Positions 22,919 through 34,384 of a stretch of 64,000 bases of DNA are shown here, piece after piece. The stretch is from Tipula vernalis (taxonomy: Eukaryota > Arthropoda > Insecta > Diptera > Tipulidae). The stretch lies in contig OY282560.1 of the NCBI GenBank assembly GCA_958295665.1, positions 22,403,653 to 22,467,652 of the forward strand, in the 5' to 3' direction. A model generated the notes under the pieces. It saw only the letters and a list, made by a program, of their open reading frames with translations. It made no database searches and was not told where the DNA came from. The position numbers and the translations under genes were made by a program. Numbering within the stretch: the first letter of the stretch is position 1; each line of letters begins with the position of its first letter.

Positions 22919-23919
22919 TTAAATCTTCATTTTCCAGATTTCGTTTTTGTTTCGTTGAATAGGAATCTCCATTTTCCAGAAGATTTCAACAAAATATTTT
23001 GGATTCTTCATATCGAAATCTTGATCTACTCGGGCCACAATCTATTGTTGTTGCTCCTCGTACGTGATAAAGAGATCACCTGGTCGATGATTGATGTTAT
23101 GAAATTCGTAAGCCTTTTTACTGAAGAATATCGATTCATACGCTTTACATATGATGATACCTTCCTCATATGTATTGCATTGCGTTCTTCGTCCGTATGA
23201 TGAAGTTCTAAGTGCTTCCATAGGTTAAATTTAAAAACATACTTGGTCCCGCACAAGTGGCAATGATAATCCGATATCACTTCATTCATATTTATTTCGA
23301 TTTTTTTTTTGACGGCGGTGGGCATATTGTAGGCGTAAGTAATTGCTTCTCGATTCAATTAATACATGTATACAAATACCACAGATTTTTCCGTTGCTGT
23401 CTCGATAACTGTTTTATCTGTAAGTTGCGAGAATTTACCGCATGTTTTACAGAAATAATTCGTCTCGAATCGATGCTTACAGAATTTATGTTCGATCGCT
23501 TTGGAAATTTATCCTGAATATTTCGGGGCACCATTTACAGTCGACTAAATCTATTTTGGTTTTTGTAACTCTTTTTGCTGGATACTTAAGCGGAGTTGAT
23601 GCGAGTATTGGTCTACCCCGGAGATAAATTTCACGTCCATGCTGCATGAAAAAATAAATCACAATTATAATTTTAAAAAACATACACATTTATTGTTGTT
23701 TATCGAAAACGTGCTATTAAATCATAATGTTTTATAAACTCCTGGCTAGAGGTCACACATTGCAAGGGTTTTGGCGTTTTTTGTTTTAATTTTTTCGAAA
23801 ATATTGGGCCTTGTTGACCGCTACTCGTGCCTTTTAAATCACTTTGTTTTATTGCATCACTTTGTTTATCGTTGTAAACGATAATTTAAATTTAAATTAC
23901 CAGGAAAATGAAGATTTAA
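22919..23919. mobile_element. Candidate 1-kb unit bounded by 17-bp inverted repeats and TTAA
   Basis: TTAAATCTTCATTTTCC at 22919-22935 is the exact reverse complement of 23903-23919. Each end therefore starts or ends in TTAA followed by 13 inverted bases. TTAA duplication is typical of piggyBac-type insertion, but these termini do not begin with CC as piggyBac ends usually do, and similar TTTTCCAG words occur nearby. The zinc-finger pseudogene on the minus strand lies inside. Treat as a candidate only. Confidence 0.3.
23026..23689 (-). pseudogene. Decayed C2H2 zinc-finger coding sequence
   Basis: Minus-strand pieces in order: HGREIYLRGRPIL to VDCKWCPEIFRINFQ (23645-23505), then, one frame over, EHKFCKH and NYFCKTCGKFSQL (about 23500-23400). 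A third frame at 23358-23026 holds YHCHLCGTKYVFKFNLWKHL followed by ELHH, a complete finger with C-x2-C-x12-H-x3-H spacing. The first finger would be C-x2-C-x12-H-x4-H if the frames were continuous, so at least one indel has occurred. A good splice acceptor (TTTTTTCATGCAG) precedes the first piece at about 23645. Such fingers bind nucleic acid. It could be a dead gene or a transposon-carried gene; no functional claim is made. Confidence 0.55.
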
Positions 23920-23959
23920 TATTAAAATTAGAATAGAATTCTCCATTTTCCAAAATAAA

Positions 23960-24790
23960 TTATTCCCATTGTGTTGAATGATGACTTATCATAGTCCGTG
24001 TGATAAACATAAACATTTTGATGACAGGTCTTATTCCCATTTGGAAGTCATCGTTTCCTTAGATTTCCCTTTGGAAGTCATCGTTCACGCTGAATACGAT
24101 CCAATAAGTAGCAAAGCACAAAGAAAAGTGCAACGTATCGATATTTTGATACCACCAGATGGGAAACGAACTTCATATAGGACGTAATAGGCATCTAACG
24201 ACGAAGACCTAGAACATAGAGAACAAGACAATGTTTGAACAATAAATTTATGGTTGTATATAATGCCCAATGGTTGTATAACGAGATTTTGGGAAATTGT
24301 TCCGGACGGAAGGAAGAGGAACAATATCGCTAGTGGTAATTATCATGGTGTTATGCGCCCCTTTTACTATCCGTCCTAAGAATTTTTTGAATTAACAAAA
24401 ATGGCAATATGAAACTCTGTACGGGTGAACTGAGACCGTCGAAAAAATATTTCATGTACTCAACCGTACAGTACTTAAAGAAATCAGCATGACCAAGCAG
24501 TTTTGTAATTTTTGATGCATCAATTGTAAACATCAATCGATTGGTTGTAATAAAATCAATTGTATGATAGTTAGGTTTAGGTTCTCTGCTGTTTTTAGAA
24601 TATTCGCAATAACACAAGAAGTGGTACTAAACTTGGAAGTAGTTTCTTGTTGAAGACTTTCATTTTTTGGGACGCTGAATCCAATGGTGTAGCAGGGTGT
24701 TCAATTTTTTTTGTTTGTCGTAAATTAATAATTTTTAGATTTATTGGAGCAAATAGTTTGCCGGCGGATGAAATTTGATACACCCAGGGA
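23960..24790. other. Stretch with unrecognised open frames
   Basis: Frames at 23978-24187 (+), 24351-24617 (-) and 24595-24783 (-) were read and show no known domain. The first contains a short direct repeat, TTTGGAAGTCATCGTT, at 24040 and 24070 (30-base period). Nothing else is supported. Confidence 0.3.
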
Positions 24791-26600
24791 TTTTTACATT
24801 GGAACCATAAACGCTGTGTTAAAAGTAAATTTACTTTACGAGTATGTATATTCTAAATTGTCAATAAAATTTTTAGGATTGAATATAATCGGTTAAATTT
24901 TCTCACCTCTAACAAACCTGCTTATTATTATAATAAATTACGTATATTTAAATATGGTTGCGTTGCCAAATGAACATATTTAATTTTGTTTACTATTTAA
25001 CAAAAATGTATTTTTAACGTTTAACAAATTTACCCATTAAAGTTATTTTTTTTGTTAAATGCTTAACTATATTGACAAGACAAATTAACACTTCCTACCA
25101 AATTCACTGTATATTATGAGTATATGAAGAGAGATACTTATAGGTGCTGCTTGGTAACTTATTTACTCGTAATATAACAATATGTAAAGTGTAATAAAGT
25201 AGTTTTAACTATAATTTAATTAAATATAAATAATTATAGATTAAATTAACATTTGTTCTGAACATTTTTTTTTTACGTCAGCTTTTTTGATGGCTATCAC
25301 TTGCGGTATACGTACAAAAGAGTCTACATAAGTATATTAAACTGAACCACCCACGATGTTTTTTTTTTTTTGCTTATTTGGCGTATAAGAAGCGCTATAT
25401 ACGATTTTCATTTATTCACGGTTGTTATACTTTCTTAAAATTATAAGAATCAAATAAACTTTTTTTTTTGTTTTTAATTTTATAGGTACTGTTGCCTTCC
25501 ATATAATAACACTTTTAAGACATTTTATTTCTACATCACGATTTTTGACGATCACTGATCATTATTGTAAAAAAAAAAATTAAGATTATTAAAAATTACA
25601 GACGTTTATTTAGTTTATATTATACCCGCTAGATAAGGCACGCAATTAAATTAATTAAATTGATTATGTGGAAGTCCGACAAATTTATAGTTTTTTATCA
25701 TTCCTAATTTAATTCATTTATTTAATTAATTAATTTTTGCAATAAAATTAAAATAAAAAATTAAATCATTAAATTCATTAAGCGAGTCGACCAGCTAAAG
25801 TGGTCATGGATAAAATAATTTATTATCAATTTCTATCGATTTAGCAACAAGCATCTCTCGATTTGTCTTCCACGATGTTGTTGAGACAGTGGATCGTATA
25901 ATTTTCAGTCGTAGCAGAACAGATCAATAAAAAATTAGTATTTGAACGATTAAAGTCATATAACTATATTTATTTTGACTTGACAAAGTCTTACACCGCA
26001 CATATTCAGAAAGTGAGTGACACGAAATTTTGCCCTTGGTCGTGGGCAATTACTCATCAACAATAAGTATTACCTTTAATTTAAATATATTGTTGCTTAG
26101 GTTGGTCCTTAGGCTTCATGCCTCATGCATAATACTATTGCAACGACGTCATCAGGCGGCTAGGAAAACAGCACCGCGAACCTATGATTTCGAACGATTT
26201 AAATGCTTGAACCACTGTAACAAGAGAATGGCTCATCCGATCCGAGCAATTCTGGAGTCAACTTTTGCCTAAAGAAACAGTGGTGGTTAATTAAGAGAGA
26301 GCACTATAACGAGATGACGCTTCATTTGATCGAAACAATTCTGATGTCAATTTGCGTATTAAGAATCTGCGGCAATTAATTAATAATTAATTAAAATTAC
26401 AAATCTCTATGAAGCTGAATAAATAAATTGATTTTAACAAATACAGTCTACTACAGTTTATACGCAGAACACCTACGCCCGTGTAGAAGACACAGCCAAC
26501 CCTGAATTTTTAATTTAATTTTTTATATACTTTCACAACGGTGTTCGCAATGGTAATGATCCTAAAAAAGCAAATATAAACTCAGCCAAATCAACCAGAA
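24791..26600. other. AT-rich stretch, no gene recognised
   Basis: Long A/T runs and AATTAATTAAT words dominate. A less AT-rich patch at about 26090-26330 has an 80-codon plus-strand frame with no recognisable domain. Confidence 0.5.
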
Positions 26601-26609
26601 ATGCAACGA

Positions 26610-27760
26610 ACAACTCAATTCTCAAACCAGCATATATATGTAAAAAAATTGGTGTTGATAATAGCAATGTGGTAATATCACCATGTGGTTTTGGGTAAAT
26701 TCGTATGGCAGATACTCATTCCTCTGAAAAAATCATCGAGATCCTCGAAAAAATGGGCAAAAAAAATTCAAATCGGACAAGCTGTTCTCCAAATACCATG
26801 GGTAAAGACAAGCATCCAGACATCCAAATAGGTAGATGGACGGATATTTTTTACTTCGGTTCGAAAGGGTCAAAATGATTTTTTTGGTCCAAAATCATTT
26901 TTATTACATCATCATGTCTACCTGTACTCATTTTACATTGAGAACTGCTTTTCCGGTTTTGATTTTTTTTTCAACAATCTGTTTCTATGGTCAAGGTGGA
27001 GAATTTAGAGGCATTTGGAACCTGTATGTCAAAATCACATCTTTATCTAGATATTAAGCAATTTTGTATACGTTGTTTTGCGGCTTGAATGGGTGTTGAG
27101 TTTGGGGTTGAGTTGAAGGTTAAGTTAGAGGTCAATTTGCGAGTTGAGTTGAAATTGAGTTGGGGTTGGATTAGGGTTTAGTAATGAGCTTGAGTTGGTC
27201 ATATTTTATTGATGCTGTTTTGAGGATTGAGTTGGACGTTGAGTTTGGGGGTTGAGTTGATTTTTGAGTTGGTTATCATTTGCAGGTTGAGTTGGATTGA
27301 AGTTGAGTTCGGGTGGATTATTGCGCTGAGGGTTGAGTTGTTGTTGTGTAAGGTGGTTGAGTAGGGGTTGAGCGATACGGTTCAGTTGGGGATTTATTTG
27401 GGGGTTGAGTAGGAGATTTGATGAAGTTGAGTTCATGTACTCATGTAGTTTTCGAACCGTAGAGATTTAGGGTTTCAGGTGAACATTGAGTGAGGGTTGA
27501 GTTGGGGATTGCGTTGAAGGTTAAATTACGGTTGAGTTATGGTTGAGTTTAGAGTTCGGTAGAGATTTGTTTCGAACTAACTTAAGTAAAAGTTGAGTTG
27601 GGGTTGAGTTAGTTTGCTTTGAGGTTGAGTTAATTGTTTAGTTTGTAGAGGTTAGGGGTTGATTTGAAAGTTGAGTAAAGGTAAAACTGGTGGTTGGGTT
27701 AAAGGTTGGGTTGGAGGTTGAGTTATTGATTGAGTTAAGAGGTTCAGTTAGGGATTGATG
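26610..27760. repeat. Inverted pair of one repeat family with a GGTTGAGTT minisatellite
   Basis: 26610-26930 reads in the same direction as the related copy at 37.64-38.06 kb: CAAACCAGCATAT, GGGTxAATTxGTATGGCAG, then CATCCAGACATCC near 26813. 26950-27190 is the reverse complement of the same family (CAATCTGTTTCTATGGT, TTTGGAACCTG, GGGGTTGAGTTGAAGG). It runs into about 570 bases of degenerate GGTTGAGTTGGGG-type minisatellite up to about 27755. A hairpin AAAATGATTTT...AAAATCATTTT at about 26873-26903 sits between the two copies, so the whole can fold back. The long minus-strand Asn/Pro/Gln frame in the array is a by-product. Confidence 0.75.
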
Positions 27761-27929
27761 TTTTGAGCACCTCTTATTGTTTCAACCCTTTATGTTTTTT
27801 GGCATAGCATTGGATTGGACTAATGAATTCTAAATGAACTTAAATCTAAGTATTAAGTGGATTTACAATGCAAAGTATAAAGACTAGGCGGATATTCTAG
27901 GCTTCATGTCTAGGCATGCCGTGCAGCGA

Positions 27930-28860
27930 TCTTGAATCATTTGATTCAACCAAAGGACGCACAATTTGTTGTTTGGCCTCTATAATATTACGGATTTTGT
28001 TTTTATTGTGACAAAAATACGTACAACAATGCCTTTGCCTTTGTAGGTACCAATGAGCTGGGCGGAGTTCATACTCTTAAATATTGACAATATCACCTAT
28101 TCTGATATTATCCTTAGTTGCTTGCCATCGTTTGAAAAATTGTTACTCTATGCATTGGACGTTTTGCCATCTCTGGTTGTAATTCGATTGTACATTTGTC
28201 TAAATCGTTTGATGATAATACGCAATATTCTGCTGTCTAGTATTGCTTCAGCCTTTGCCAGAATAGTGATGATTTCTTCCATGGTGAGGAGTTTACTAGT
28301 GTCTATTACTCTCTTGGAAATAAAATTTCTGGAAAAAAATGAGAGCATTCATAAATCCTTTTGCAAACGTTTATTGGCACTCACGAAATTGTTGCCATTA
28401 TCTAAATGTAGGTTGGTGCTGGTACCACTACTTAAATCGCTTCCTAATTCTAGATCACCAGCCTTAATGTTGAGACAAATAAAAAATACATATTGGCGTT
28501 ATACATCTTTAGTAAGCGACACTTAGTCAAGTGTATTGACAGTGAACAGCAGCAAAATAGACATCAACTTTTAGGAATGGTCTGGTCTCTAGCGGCGGGC
28601 AAACCTGCCATGATTTGGCTCTGATTTAGTATTGGTATCAATGATGATCCAATAATTTTGTCTCAAGTTTTCTAACAGTAATGTAGCTCCAGCATGTTTA
28701 TAGGCTCGATGAGTTTCTTTGAATATTCGTATTTTACAACTTAAATGGCTCTTGAGTTAGAAATTCTTCCACCTAGTGGAAATCTGTTGAAACTCGTTTT
28801 CGCATAATTGTTCTTCATCTATTCTTGTTTTATATTCAACTTCTTCCATCTCCTAAAATA
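27930..28860 (-). pseudogene. Bel/Pao integrase remnant (copy 2)
   Basis: Minus-strand pieces in several frames follow the order of Bel/Pao integrase. KETHRAYKHAGATLLLENLR then QNYWI (about 28735-28655) is the zinc-binding His region. TRPFLKVDVYFAAVH (about 28600-28550) has the first Asp. LHLDNGNNFVSA (about 28420-28385) has the second. LLTMEEIITILAKAEAILDS (about 28300-28240) is the conserved helix after the core. A GDIVNI block near 28075 belongs to the C-terminal domain. At least four frame changes and several stops are present. A 157-codon frame on the opposite strand at 28053-28526 is a shadow of this. Confidence 0.75.
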
Positions 28861-29800
28861 TCAAAGTCAGATATGTTAGTTGTAAATCTAATTACAAAGT
28901 GGTTCCAAAATGTATTGTTCTCAGTAAGGTTTCCTATACCACAACCCAGCATATTTTCACTTGTTCTAATCTGACCATTATATCTGGCAATATATTAAAA
29001 AAAGTGGTCGGTTGCGTTGAGAATATCGATTTTACTTGAATTGAAACAAGATAGTCTGCTAGTGGTAATGTTCTAAATATCTAGATTTCACTTATACCAA
29101 CAAATCTCAGAATATTTGGCGTAATCTTGTTAAAAATGAAACGTTCCTCTATAGTGGTGTTCCTACATCCAAGTGAAAATTATCAGCAAACGCCCAAACC
29201 AAGCGATTTTATCCTATGAATCTAGTATTCCAGCAAGGATTATCAGCAATTTACCCCTCAAATCTAAAAATTAAAAGTTAAATTTAGATCATGCGGGTGA
29301 TAAAATTTTATCCGATTAGATAAATTTTCTACGTGTAAGTGACAATTTTGGCGAAGTTTGCTGATCGAGTAAGGATCAAGTGAAACTATCAAAGAACCGA
29401 TTACTTCTAGTTGCGCAAGATTGGCGATGATACCGGCTGAACCGGTTTTTTTGTTATTTTTAAGTAACTCACGTTGTTTGGTATGCTCTGTTAAAAATGA
29501 GCTGATGCTCAAAATAGGATGTACCGAAATATGTAAATTAAATGAGGGCCAGGCGCTGAACGCATGACTCAGTTATACAGCTGACCTGGGATCCAGAATC
29601 CAAAAGTGTGTGTGGCAACACAGCAATATTCCCGACGAACTCATTATCTTTATTGCTATGACAGTTGATAGAATAGTTTGAACAGTTGGTGTCTGGCCAT
29701 AATTGTTAAAACAATGAATGTCTTATTGACGCCGCAGCAATCGATTTTTGTTCTTCTGTCTTCATTTCCTTCGTTGAGTTGATTTCTGATAAATAAAGAA
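28861..29800 (-). pseudogene. Bel/Pao protease remnant (copy 2), RT and RNase H deleted
   Basis: At about 29620-29560 the minus strand reads LLDSGSQVSCITESCVQRLA, the active site of Bel/Pao aspartic protease with its DSG intact. It is preceded by cysteine-poor residues resembling the gag-protease junction. Downstream an 82-codon frame (29512-29264) is probably decayed spacer. From there to the integrase at 28860 no RT or RNase H motif is found, so about 1.5 kb of pol has been lost. Same strand and order as copy 1. Confidence 0.65.
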
Positions 29801-30537
29801 GCGTATTGATTTAAAACCATTCCTGTTATTTTGGTGTCAAACAGTTATTTGGGCCAGTTGATATATTTGTTAATGTTGTGAGACGTAAGATTAATAAGAA
29901 ACTGGATCCGTTGAAATGAGAAGAGCAATTTATTGAAAGTGTATATGGAATTCATGGAATAAAAAGATCTGACCCTTCAAACCTTTCAGTTACAATTCAC
30001 TGTAAATCTGGATTCATTGTAGTTGCACTGGATAAATTAAATTTCGTAACAGTAAAGAATTAAATTAATTAATTCAAATTTATGGAGCTGTATGATGTGA
30101 CGAAGAAAAATTTGTCCGAGAATTTGGATGAATTAGTATAACTCTCTAATACAGCTTTTCCACAGTACATTCTGTACGTAAGTTAAGGTACAATTAGTCG
30201 AAACTGTCCAATCTATACTAACTTCATATAAGTACAAAGATTTTTTTTTTTAAAATACGATCAATAATTAGCCAGCTTTCGAGTATTTACCACTTATTAT
30301 TTGCTGCCAAACTGTTTTGTAATTAAATTAAAAAAGAATAAAGCAAGAAATTGGAGTTTGTTTGGGAAAAGTATTCAAAAAAGTTTGGAAAAATAGAATC
30401 AAATTTTGAGGCGAGTCAGACCCTCATGATTTAAAGTTTCTTGAATGCTACTTTAAATTAAACTGTGGAAGTAATTTCCAACAGTCATTTTAGTGATATT
30501 GTCCGTGTAGCAAAAGCGAACCAGTATCCATGACAAT
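29801..30537. other. AT-rich stretch, nothing recognised
   Basis: It could include decayed gag of the neighbouring Bel/Pao copy, but no motif supports that. Confidence 0.4.
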
Positions 30538-32068
30538 ACCCTGTTAAAAGTCGATAATGCAGATTATTTAGAGTGTTATGTCTGGAGATAAATTGCATTG
30601 ATGTGACTTGTGAATAGCTATCGCAGGAAAAAAATTCAGTTCAAGTTTAACGTGGGAAATCTCGGAAAATTCGATTTTCCAAAAATTATTAGAAACTTTG
30701 TATAAAATCAGTCTCTAGAGTGTTATGTCTGGAGATGAAATGCATTGATGTGACTTGTGAATAGCTATCGCAAGAAAAAAATTTAGTTCAAGTTTCCCGT
30801 GGGAAATCTCGGAAAATTCAAAAAACTTTCCAGCCGAAAGTAAGAAATGGATGAATTCAATCAACGTCTAGAGTGTTATGTCTGGAGATGTGTCGCAGAA
30901 AAACAATTCGTTCAAGCTTCCCGTGGGAAATCTCGGAAAATTCAAAAAACTTTCCAGCCGAAAGTAAGAAATGGATGAATACAATCAACGTCTAGAGTGT
31001 TATGTCTGGAGATGTGTCGCAGAAAAACAATTCAGTTCAAGTTTCCCGGGAGAAATCTCGGAAAATTCAAAAAAGTTTCCAGTCGAAAGTAAGAAATGAA
31101 TGAATCAAATCAGCCTCTAGAGTGTTATGTCTGGAGATGGCTTGCATTGATGTGACTTGTCAATAGCTATCGCAGAAAAAAACTTCAGTTTAAGTTTAAC
31201 GTGGGAAATGTCGGAAAATTCGATTTTCCAAAAATTATTAGAAAATTGGTATAAAATCAGCCTCTAGAGTGTTATGTCTGGAGAAAAATTGCATTGATGT
31301 GATTTGTCAATAGCTATCGCAGGAAAAAAATTTAGTTAAAGTCTCCCGTGGGAAATCTCGGATGAATAAAATCAGTCTCTAGAGTGTTATGTCTGGAGAT
31401 GTGTCGCAGAAGAAAATTCAGTTTAAGTTTCCCGTGGGAAATCTCGGAAAATTTGATTTTCCAAAAATCATTAGAAAATTTGTATAAAATCAGCATGGGA
31501 AACTAGAACTGAAGTTTTTTTCTCCGATGGCTATTGACAAGTCACATCAATGCAAGCCATCTACAGACATAACACTCTAGAGTCTGATTTTATACAAATT
31601 TTCTAATAATTTTTTTAAATTCGAATTTTCCGAGATTTCTTACGGGAAACTTGAACTGAAGTTTTTTCCTGCGATAGCTATTGGCAAGTCACATCACTTC
31701 AATCCATCTCCAGATATGACACTCTAGAGGCTGATTTAATACAAATTTTCTAATAACTTTTGGAAATTCGAATTTTGCGAGATTTCCCACGGGAAAATTG
31801 AACTGAATTTTTTTCGTGCGGTAGCTATTCACAAGTCCCATAAATGCAATTCATTTCCAGACATAACACTCTAGAGGCTGATTTTATTCCAATTTTGTAT
31901 ATTCTTCTGATTTTCCGATATTTTCTACGAAGCAAAGGTTTACACGTAAAACTATTTACAAAAATTTTTATTTAAATTCATGTATCCTATTTACTTTCGG
32001 CTGGACTAACATAATCTGCATTATCTACTTTTTACTTTCGGCTGGCAACTTTCGGCTAACTTTAACAG
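30538..32068. mobile_element. Foldback-like element built of inverted 115-150-bp satellite units
   Basis: Seven direct units start with TAGAGTGTTATGTCTGG at about 30569, 30714, 30869, 30992, 31117, 31265 and 31379. Each then carries TGATGTGACTTGTxAATAGC, CCGTGGGAAATCTCGG and TATAAAATCAG or a shorter form. From about 31491 to 31905 three units run in reverse orientation. The outer ends match inverted: AAAGTCGATAATGCAGATTA at about 30547 against the reverse of ATAATCTGCATTATCTACTT at about 32013. Unit lengths fall in two classes (about 114-125 and 146-153) because the middle part is sometimes missing. No coding capacity. A relative is at 41.93-42.53 kb. Confidence 0.85.
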
Positions 32069-32124
32069 TAACATGAGAATAAAATTATGCAAATGTTTGA
32101 CCAACGGCTCAGCCAGAAATTTTT

Positions 32125-32205
32125 TGGAGGGGGGGGGGGAAGGGGGAGGGAGGGTTAATAGTTTCCAATGCCATGTTATTTTATTTATTTATTTATTTAC
32201 AATAA
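32125..32205. repeat. G-rich tract and ATTT microsatellite
   Basis: TTTTTGGAGGGGGGGGGG at about 32123 continues into AAGGGGGAGGGAGGG to 32153. This is followed by TTATTTATTTATTTATTTAC at about 32181-32200. A shorter G-rich tract lies at about 1383-1400. Low-complexity sequence only. Confidence 0.8.
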
Positions 32206-33365
32206 TTTGTCCACACTAATTTGCTCATAAGCTTATTCACAATAGAGGACGTCAACATACAAGACCGAAAAAAAATTCCAACCAAGATGAAAAACAGCGT
32301 CTTCGGTCATCTCTGGAATCCAATTGTTTGGAAAATATCATATTCTTCTAAACTGGGTATAATCACCCGATTTATCCTGTTTGGTACCACCAAACGATTT
32401 AATTAATTATTGCATCAACAACGTTCGATTGATGATCAGCAGTAAAATTGTTGCGTTACAATTTGAATTCCAATGCAATTTTGACATCCAGGATTGTAAC
32501 CTAAAAATTAAAAGAGAACACACAAAGAATCATTTGATCGTATATGTAATTTACATTTATACTTATCTGAATTAATTGTACATCAGACGCTTCTTTGTTC
32601 CTATAATTTGTTAGCTGAAATTGTAAAAATAATAGTTAGTTTAAATTTAGTTTTATATAGAATCATTTAACTTACCACCAATTTAATTTGTTTACTTTTG
32701 TTTTGACAGTACCAATTTGTATACAAGGCGTGGAATATTATATTAGGTATGATGTTACACGTTCAAAACTTGTACTAAAATTGTATATTGCTCAAATAAA
32801 TTTATAATATCTGTCACCAGATGTACTTTACATAATTTTGTGAATTTTTTCCGTAAAATTATTTTTTGCATTATATAAATTTTATTAAGAAACAATATTT
32901 TGCTCTGTAAGCATCAGAAAGGATTCCTAACCAAAAAAAAATATAAAGAATAAATATACGTGAATTAAAATAAAAAATATATTTACTCGTGTATATATCT
33001 ACAACAAGCCTGTATTTTGAATACAATCAAGGATACAACCAAAGTAATTACGTTGTACGTTAGAATTACCCATCAAATAGTGCGAGCCGGAAAAGTAATT
33101 ACTTTGTACCTAAAAGTAATTACATTACAAATCATATCCTATGACCGTTGCAGTGCCGTTGGGCCATTTTGACATTACAACCAAGTTGAATTTGATTTAA
33201 TTCAAGAAAATATTACAGAACAACAGCAACTAGCTGATTTGCAAGTCAAAGCCGACCTATGGGGCGCTATGTTCTTAAATAAAAAACAATTTCTTTCATT
33301 ATTTCCTTGTAGAAATTACGAATTTATTTTAATTCAATTTTTTATTGGTTTTTTATAATTTTATT
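32206..33365. other. AT-rich stretch, no gene recognised
   Basis: Two frames of about 60 codons at 32221-32575 (+) show no domain. The word AAAGTAATTAC occurs three times at 33040-33120, resembling ends of some hAT-type elements, but no terminal pair was found. A plus-strand frame near 33180-33310 (EQQQLADLQVKADLWGAMF) is not recognised. Confidence 0.4.
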
Positions 33366-33369
33366 TTGA

Positions 33370-33700
33370 TTCTTCGTGCCACTAAAGCCAAATCATCGAG
33401 GTCACCGTCTATTGATATAACAACATCTCCGCGAATATTTAATAATGTCAATCCATTTAGTCACTCCTCGCCGCTGTTGTTTCATAGTTAATTCTTAAGG
33501 CGCCTGAGCGTCCTGAAACTCTCTAAATGGAGAGATTATCCAGGTTAAGAATCTTACTAAAAATCTGACAAATATTTTTTGCTAATCTTGTTATTATAGA
33601 TAGAATCGTTCAAGAACTGATCGTCTTTTAAACATTTTAATCAACTTCGCTTAGTAATCTAATTTCGATTTTATCTGGAAAAAAGGTTTACACAGATCTG
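33370..33700 (-). pseudogene. Possible hAT transposase C-terminal fragment
   Basis: The minus strand reads TLRRLKN, NNSGEE, LNGLTLLNIRGDVVISIDGD and LDDLALVARR, with stops in between. A short L-x-G-L-x-L-L-x-I-x-x-D block followed by an acidic helix is how the hAT dimerisation region ends in many insect copies. The catalytic part is absent. The match is short, so another origin is possible. Confidence 0.4.
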
Positions 33701-34226
33701 TAAAAAACACGGCTAATATTATGCCGCTTTGGGCCAAAACAGGTTACGTATATTATACCTATAGCCGATATAGGCCTGTTGATTATATTCCTTCTACACG
33801 CCACTGATATTGACCTAGAGTAAACCGAGACAACGTATATCCTCGGTTCAAGCCTTACAACGAAAAGTCCTTGCCTTGCTATCTGTGCGAGTTAAATACG
33901 ATATTCGAGGTCGAATATATGCTTAAACGAAGATGTTTAAAGACGGTAAAAAACAAAATTTAGAAAGCTTTAATTCATCTCTATTTGGGACGCCACAATT
34001 TAGAGTGGCATTTAGGCAAATATTCAGCGTAACGAAGCAGTTGCATCAGTTGAATTATTTCTCTGTAACTGGGAACCAATATATTTATATCCATATATGA
34101 TGCATTCAATTGTATTAAGACATTTTTTAAATCTCCAAGAATTTAGTCCAAAGAAATTGTGACTAAGTTAAATCGAGCATTGATAGTAGTTTGCTTTGCA
34201 TCTTTTGCATCCACTATCGAGCCTTA
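33701..34226. other. Intergenic, nothing recognised
   Basis: No coding or repeat signal is supported. Confidence 0.5.
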
Positions 34227-34228
34227 TA

Positions 34229-34384
34229 CCCTAGACACACTGCTATTTAATAAAACCAATTTAGTGAATTTTTCGAGATTAGCCGCAGTGTGTCAACCTC
34301 AATTTAGCTAATCCCTTTGTTTTTGCATAGAAACTTAAACTAGTTTAGCTAAATCGGATTTATTAAACCACAGTCTGTCTATGG
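34229..34384. mobile_element. 156-bp MITE with TA flanks
   Basis: Left end CCCTAGACACACTGCTATTT and the reverse complement of the right end, CCATAGACAGACTGTGGTTT, match over about 40 bases with few differences, including a TTTAATAAA and an ATTTAG block. TA lies directly outside both ends, as for Tc1/mariner-type insertion. The interior holds a smaller inverted pair (GATTAGC and GCTAATC). No coding capacity. Confidence 0.75.

Noticed and set aside
27206..27436. Asn/Gln/Pro-rich open frame on the minus strand
   Set aside because: It is the translation of the GGTTGAGTT minisatellite, which has few stops by composition.
28053..28526. 157-codon hydrophobic frame on the plus strand
   Set aside because: The minus strand carries ordered Bel/Pao integrase motifs over the same bases, so this is an antisense shadow.
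33035..33135. AAAGTAATTAC repeats as hAT terminal repeats
   Set aside because: No inverted partner and no target duplication could be found around them.
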